This document shows, piece after piece, positions 18,541 to 21,181 of a DNA stretch of 21,181 nucleotides; position 1 is the first letter of the stretch, and every line of letters begins with the position of its first letter. The stretch is taken from NCBI GenBank assembly GCA_011763485.2, contig JAANSK020271603.1, forward strand, positions 1 to 21,181, read 5' to 3'. The DNA comes from Isoetes engelmannii. Lineage: Eukaryota > Streptophyta > Lycopodiopsida > Isoetales > Isoetaceae. A model generated the notes under the pieces. It saw nothing but the letters and a program-made list of their open reading frames with translations, made no database searches and was not told the origin of the DNA. The position numbers and the translations under genes are program-made.

Positions 18541-21080
18541 ATGGTGTTAATAATAGGAGACTTGAATGCAAGGACCCCAAAAGGACAGGTGGGCAACAAG
18601 CCACATCATTTAAACAAGTGGGAGATTACCTTTTGAATGGGCATGTGGATCCTAGTTTTAATCGTCTATCAATGGTCGAAGTCAAGAACTCGATGGGGGA
18701 ATATTTGTTGGAGTTTTATACATGCTGTTTATCAATGGGATTGACTGCTTTCCGAAGTCTTCTCATTCGACATATATGTCTTGGAGTGGTGGAAGTACCA
18801 CTGATTATCTCATCCTTCCAAGTCATGAACATCTTGAGATAACTAACAAGCTGTCGGAATCAGACCATAGACTGTTAAAGTTCCATTTCAAAGGAAAAAC
18901 CTCCTGAGGTTTCTTTTGTCCCTAAGATTCAGCAATATATGACTAAGAGAGGATGTCGGAAGAGCCTCGAAAGCCACTAGATCATATCAGTCCAAATAAA
19001 TACATGTACATTAGAGCATGAAGTTGTTGGCTCTTAAGGGCATAATTTTAACGGCGGCAAAGGACACATTTGGGATTACTAGGAGACATAAACTGGGGCG
19101 CCCACATAGTTCTTGGTGGGATGAAGGATGTAGAGAAGCAAGAGCTAATATTCCAGCAGGCTGCAGAATGAAGCCCAAGTGGGATAAAAGATTCATCAGA
19201 AAGAAGAAGCGTGCATATATAGAGAAGAGACATAGAGTTATGGTGCACATGTTCAAGGGTAAGCCAAACTTTTTTGGTCCTCGTTTTTTAGCCACACCAA
19301 AAAGTTGGAAATAAACACACAGGATCATCTTCATCTGGTACAAGAGCTGTACTTTGAAGCAAATGCATTGAGCATGTAACCATGCCAAGTCCCAATGGAG
19401 CTTTTTTCCAGTGAATGACATCAAATATCAACTTGAGGGGATGAGTATTGGGAAAGCAACTGACTTAGAAGGGCTAACAACAGAATTATTGAAGTGGGGA
19501 GGAGATAAATTGTAGTATAAGCTTACAGATATGATGAATAGAGATGTTAGCGAGGGACTACCCAAAGATTGGCGCACATGCAGGGATGTATACCAAAACA
19601 CAAGGCAGTCAACACATAGGATATCACGAACTATCACATAATTATGGTTGGAAGTGTTCTCTCTACGTTCCTGGAAGCTTTGTTGGAACATAAACTTAGC
19701 TGCTCCTGGAAACTAATGGGAAATGAGCAAAAGGCCCTTTGGATCGGATTTTAAGAGGAAGCATAATACACTATATCACATCTTGACAATGGGAATAGTG
19801 ATTGAACAAGCTAAAGGCCCAAGGAAGGCATTACATGTAGCATACATAGACTTTTTTTTAAGCATTTGACACAGTTTCCAAATATGAGCTAGGGGCTAGG
19901 ATGGAAAGGATTGGGGTTCAGTTGCTTTAAGAGGAGTTGAGCAAAACTGTATGAGGAAGTGTTGGTCAAAATGTCGATTCATATGCCTAAGGAGATACAT
20001 AGCACGATTGGAGTAAAGCAGGGGTGCCCCTTGTCACCGACACTATTCTGGATGTTTATAGATGAGCTAGAAGATTGGCTACATGCCAGGGGCTAGGCAG
20101 GTACCAAGCTGGGCATGTACATAGTGGTATTGTCAGATTCTCAATAAGGTTTACAACAACATAATTTTAGCATGTTCTGTGATGACAAGAAAATGAGTGT
20201 AAATATGAAAAAAGACCAATTGCATGGTCTTTGGGATTGTAAATAGACCATGTTTTAGATATCAAAACCTACCGGTTAAGATCGTAGATCACTATAAATG
20301 CATGGGGATTGAATTGTGCTCCAACTACAATCGGAAGCATTGTGTCAAAAACTAGAATAGTAGGAGGGAAAACGACACTGTACAACATGCTCACACGATG
20401 CCATAAGCCATCTTTGAAATCTTGGCACATGAAAAGAATGTTGTTTAGAACTTTGGCGCAACCAGTGACATTGTATGGATCCCAAATTTGGGGACCGTCC
20501 TTATCTCCAAAGCTTTGGGCAAGAGTAGAGAAAGTGCTCAAACTATTTTTGCAGGAGGAATTGGGATTCAAAAGATCGATAAAATATGAAATCCTTTTAG
20601 CAGAGGCGGGGATGTTGCCTTTAGAGGTCGATGCATTGTGTCAGACTTTGACATATATGAGTAGACTGCGAGAACTTGACGATGTTAGACTCCCAAGGGT
20701 AGCAACGGATCTAACACGAGAGAGAGATTGGACGTATGATATGGTTAGATGGACAAAAAGATGGGGATCCCAAAAGCAGACTGGCTAGATTCAGAGATTT
20801 GGTGCAGCTCAAGTTTGTTGGGAGGATGTGCCAAAAGCATGGGACACGCCTTGATTCCTACAAATCTGAAATCAACCCAATGATAATTTACACAGAGCAG
20901 GATTATTTGCAGAAATTGAAAGAAATGTGGACAAGGAGGGTCATTGCTCGATACCGTATGAGCTCTCACGTATTAGAAGTGGAGATAGGTAGGTGAAACC
21001 AAACTCCGAAGGAAGAGCACATTTGTAGATGCTGCAATGAAGAACATTTCCTTTTTGTAGCCAATATAGGAGCATAAGGC
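18541..21080 (+). pseudogene. ORF2 remnant of the plus-strand LINE (endonuclease, RT)
   Basis: The endonuclease part runs from GDLNART (18557-18577) to STTDYLI and SDHRLL near 18873; the region upstream of GDLN is not recognisable. The linker WWDEGCREAR is at about 19111-19145. The polymerase follows with GKATDLEG-type residues near 19455, EGLPKDWRTC near 19555, motif A split by a T-run expansion near 19850 (YIDF, then AFDTV in another frame), and VKQGCPLSPTLF at 20013-20050. The YADD region expected some 100 bases later is missing or unrecognisable. The best-preserved block is 20309-20996 (MLTRCHKPSLKSWHMKRMLF, LYGSQIWG, LPLEVDAL, LPRVATDLTRERDWTYD, RYRMSSHVLEVEIGRW). CRCCNEEHFLF near 21030-21056 may be a C-terminal zinc knuckle remnant. 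Many stops and frameshifts; not functional. Confidence 0.72.
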
Positions 21081-21181
21081 AAAGACATGGTATAATTGAG
21101 ACTTCCACTGCATCAGTTACTCGCGTCACCCATGGTGGCACGGTTGGGTTCTTATATTCTGCAGATCTCGGCCACCAGGGT

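Larger units (their letters stand above)
17815..21181 (+). mobile_element. Decayed non-LTR retrotransposon of a second lineage
   Basis: Plus-strand fragments in the right order make up one LINE: ORF1 remnant, endonuclease, linker, reverse transcriptase and C-terminal zinc-like region. Its proteins differ clearly from the L1-type pair. It has GDLNART and SDHRLL in the endonuclease, WWDEGCREAR in the linker, VKQGCPLSPTLF in the polymerase, and long WHMKRMLF/LYGSQIWG/LPLEVDAL blocks after it. I saw no zf-RVT of the L1 type. No 3' tail is reached, so the element probably continues beyond 21181. I cannot name the clade with confidence. Confidence 0.75.

Noticed and set aside
1-21181. CRISPR arrays, tRNA and rRNA genes
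   Set aside because: No regular short repeats with unique spacers, and no tRNA or rRNA core sequences were recognised by eye. A tRNA search program would be needed to exclude a diverged tRNA.

Overview
The window looks like nuclear DNA of a land plant. The evidence is a two-exon gene for a plant-type aspartate/glutamate racemase with a short GT-AG intron, L1-type LINEs whose ORF1 has a DUF4283-like domain and whose ORF2 ends in a zf-RVT domain, a hAT MITE and a solo LTR. I cannot place the species. The protein sequences do not look like a familiar flowering plant, but that is only an impression. There is no bacterial-style gene organisation, CRISPR array or recognisable tRNA/rRNA.

Layout. 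Positions 1-3385 are AT-rich and non-coding as far as I can see. They hold a 21-bp tandem repeat at the left edge, a perfect heat-shock-element-like motif (472-489) and a 142-bp tandem duplication (845-1130). The only host gene I recognise is the racemase on the minus strand (CDS 4559 to 3386, intron 3779-3659), with a TATA-like box at 4729-4738. Positions 4740-5635 show nothing convincing.

From 5636 to about 17460 there is one nested stack of transposons. The base is an old, decayed, 5'-truncated L1-type LINE on the minus strand ('LINE-old'), now in three pieces: 16689-17460 (5'), 14010-15140 (middle) and 5636-6934 (3'). A second, younger and full-length member of the same family ('LINE-young', 6935-14009, minus) sits inside it, bounded by a perfect 14-bp target duplication. 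A 701-bp hAT MITE (12469-13169) with an 8-bp duplication sits inside the ORF1 of LINE-young. A 1548-bp solo LTR (15141-16688) with a 5-bp duplication interrupts LINE-old separately. At each junction the host element reads on at the expected point of its protein, which supports the reconstruction. The order of events is LINE-old first, then LINE-young and the LTR (order between them unknown), then the MITE.

From about 17815 to the right edge there is a decayed non-LTR retrotransposon of a different lineage on the plus strand. It has a coiled-coil ORF1 remnant, endonuclease, reverse transcriptase and C-terminal remnants, and probably runs past the window.

I found no evidence of a novel defence or metabolic system. 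The notable content is the nested architecture and several unusual features of the LINE-young family: an ORF1 stop/ORF2 start overlap (ATGA), a 42-bp coding minisatellite in the ORF1 tail with no visible zinc knuckle, and an ORF2 reading frame that looks open only because two frameshifts offset each other.
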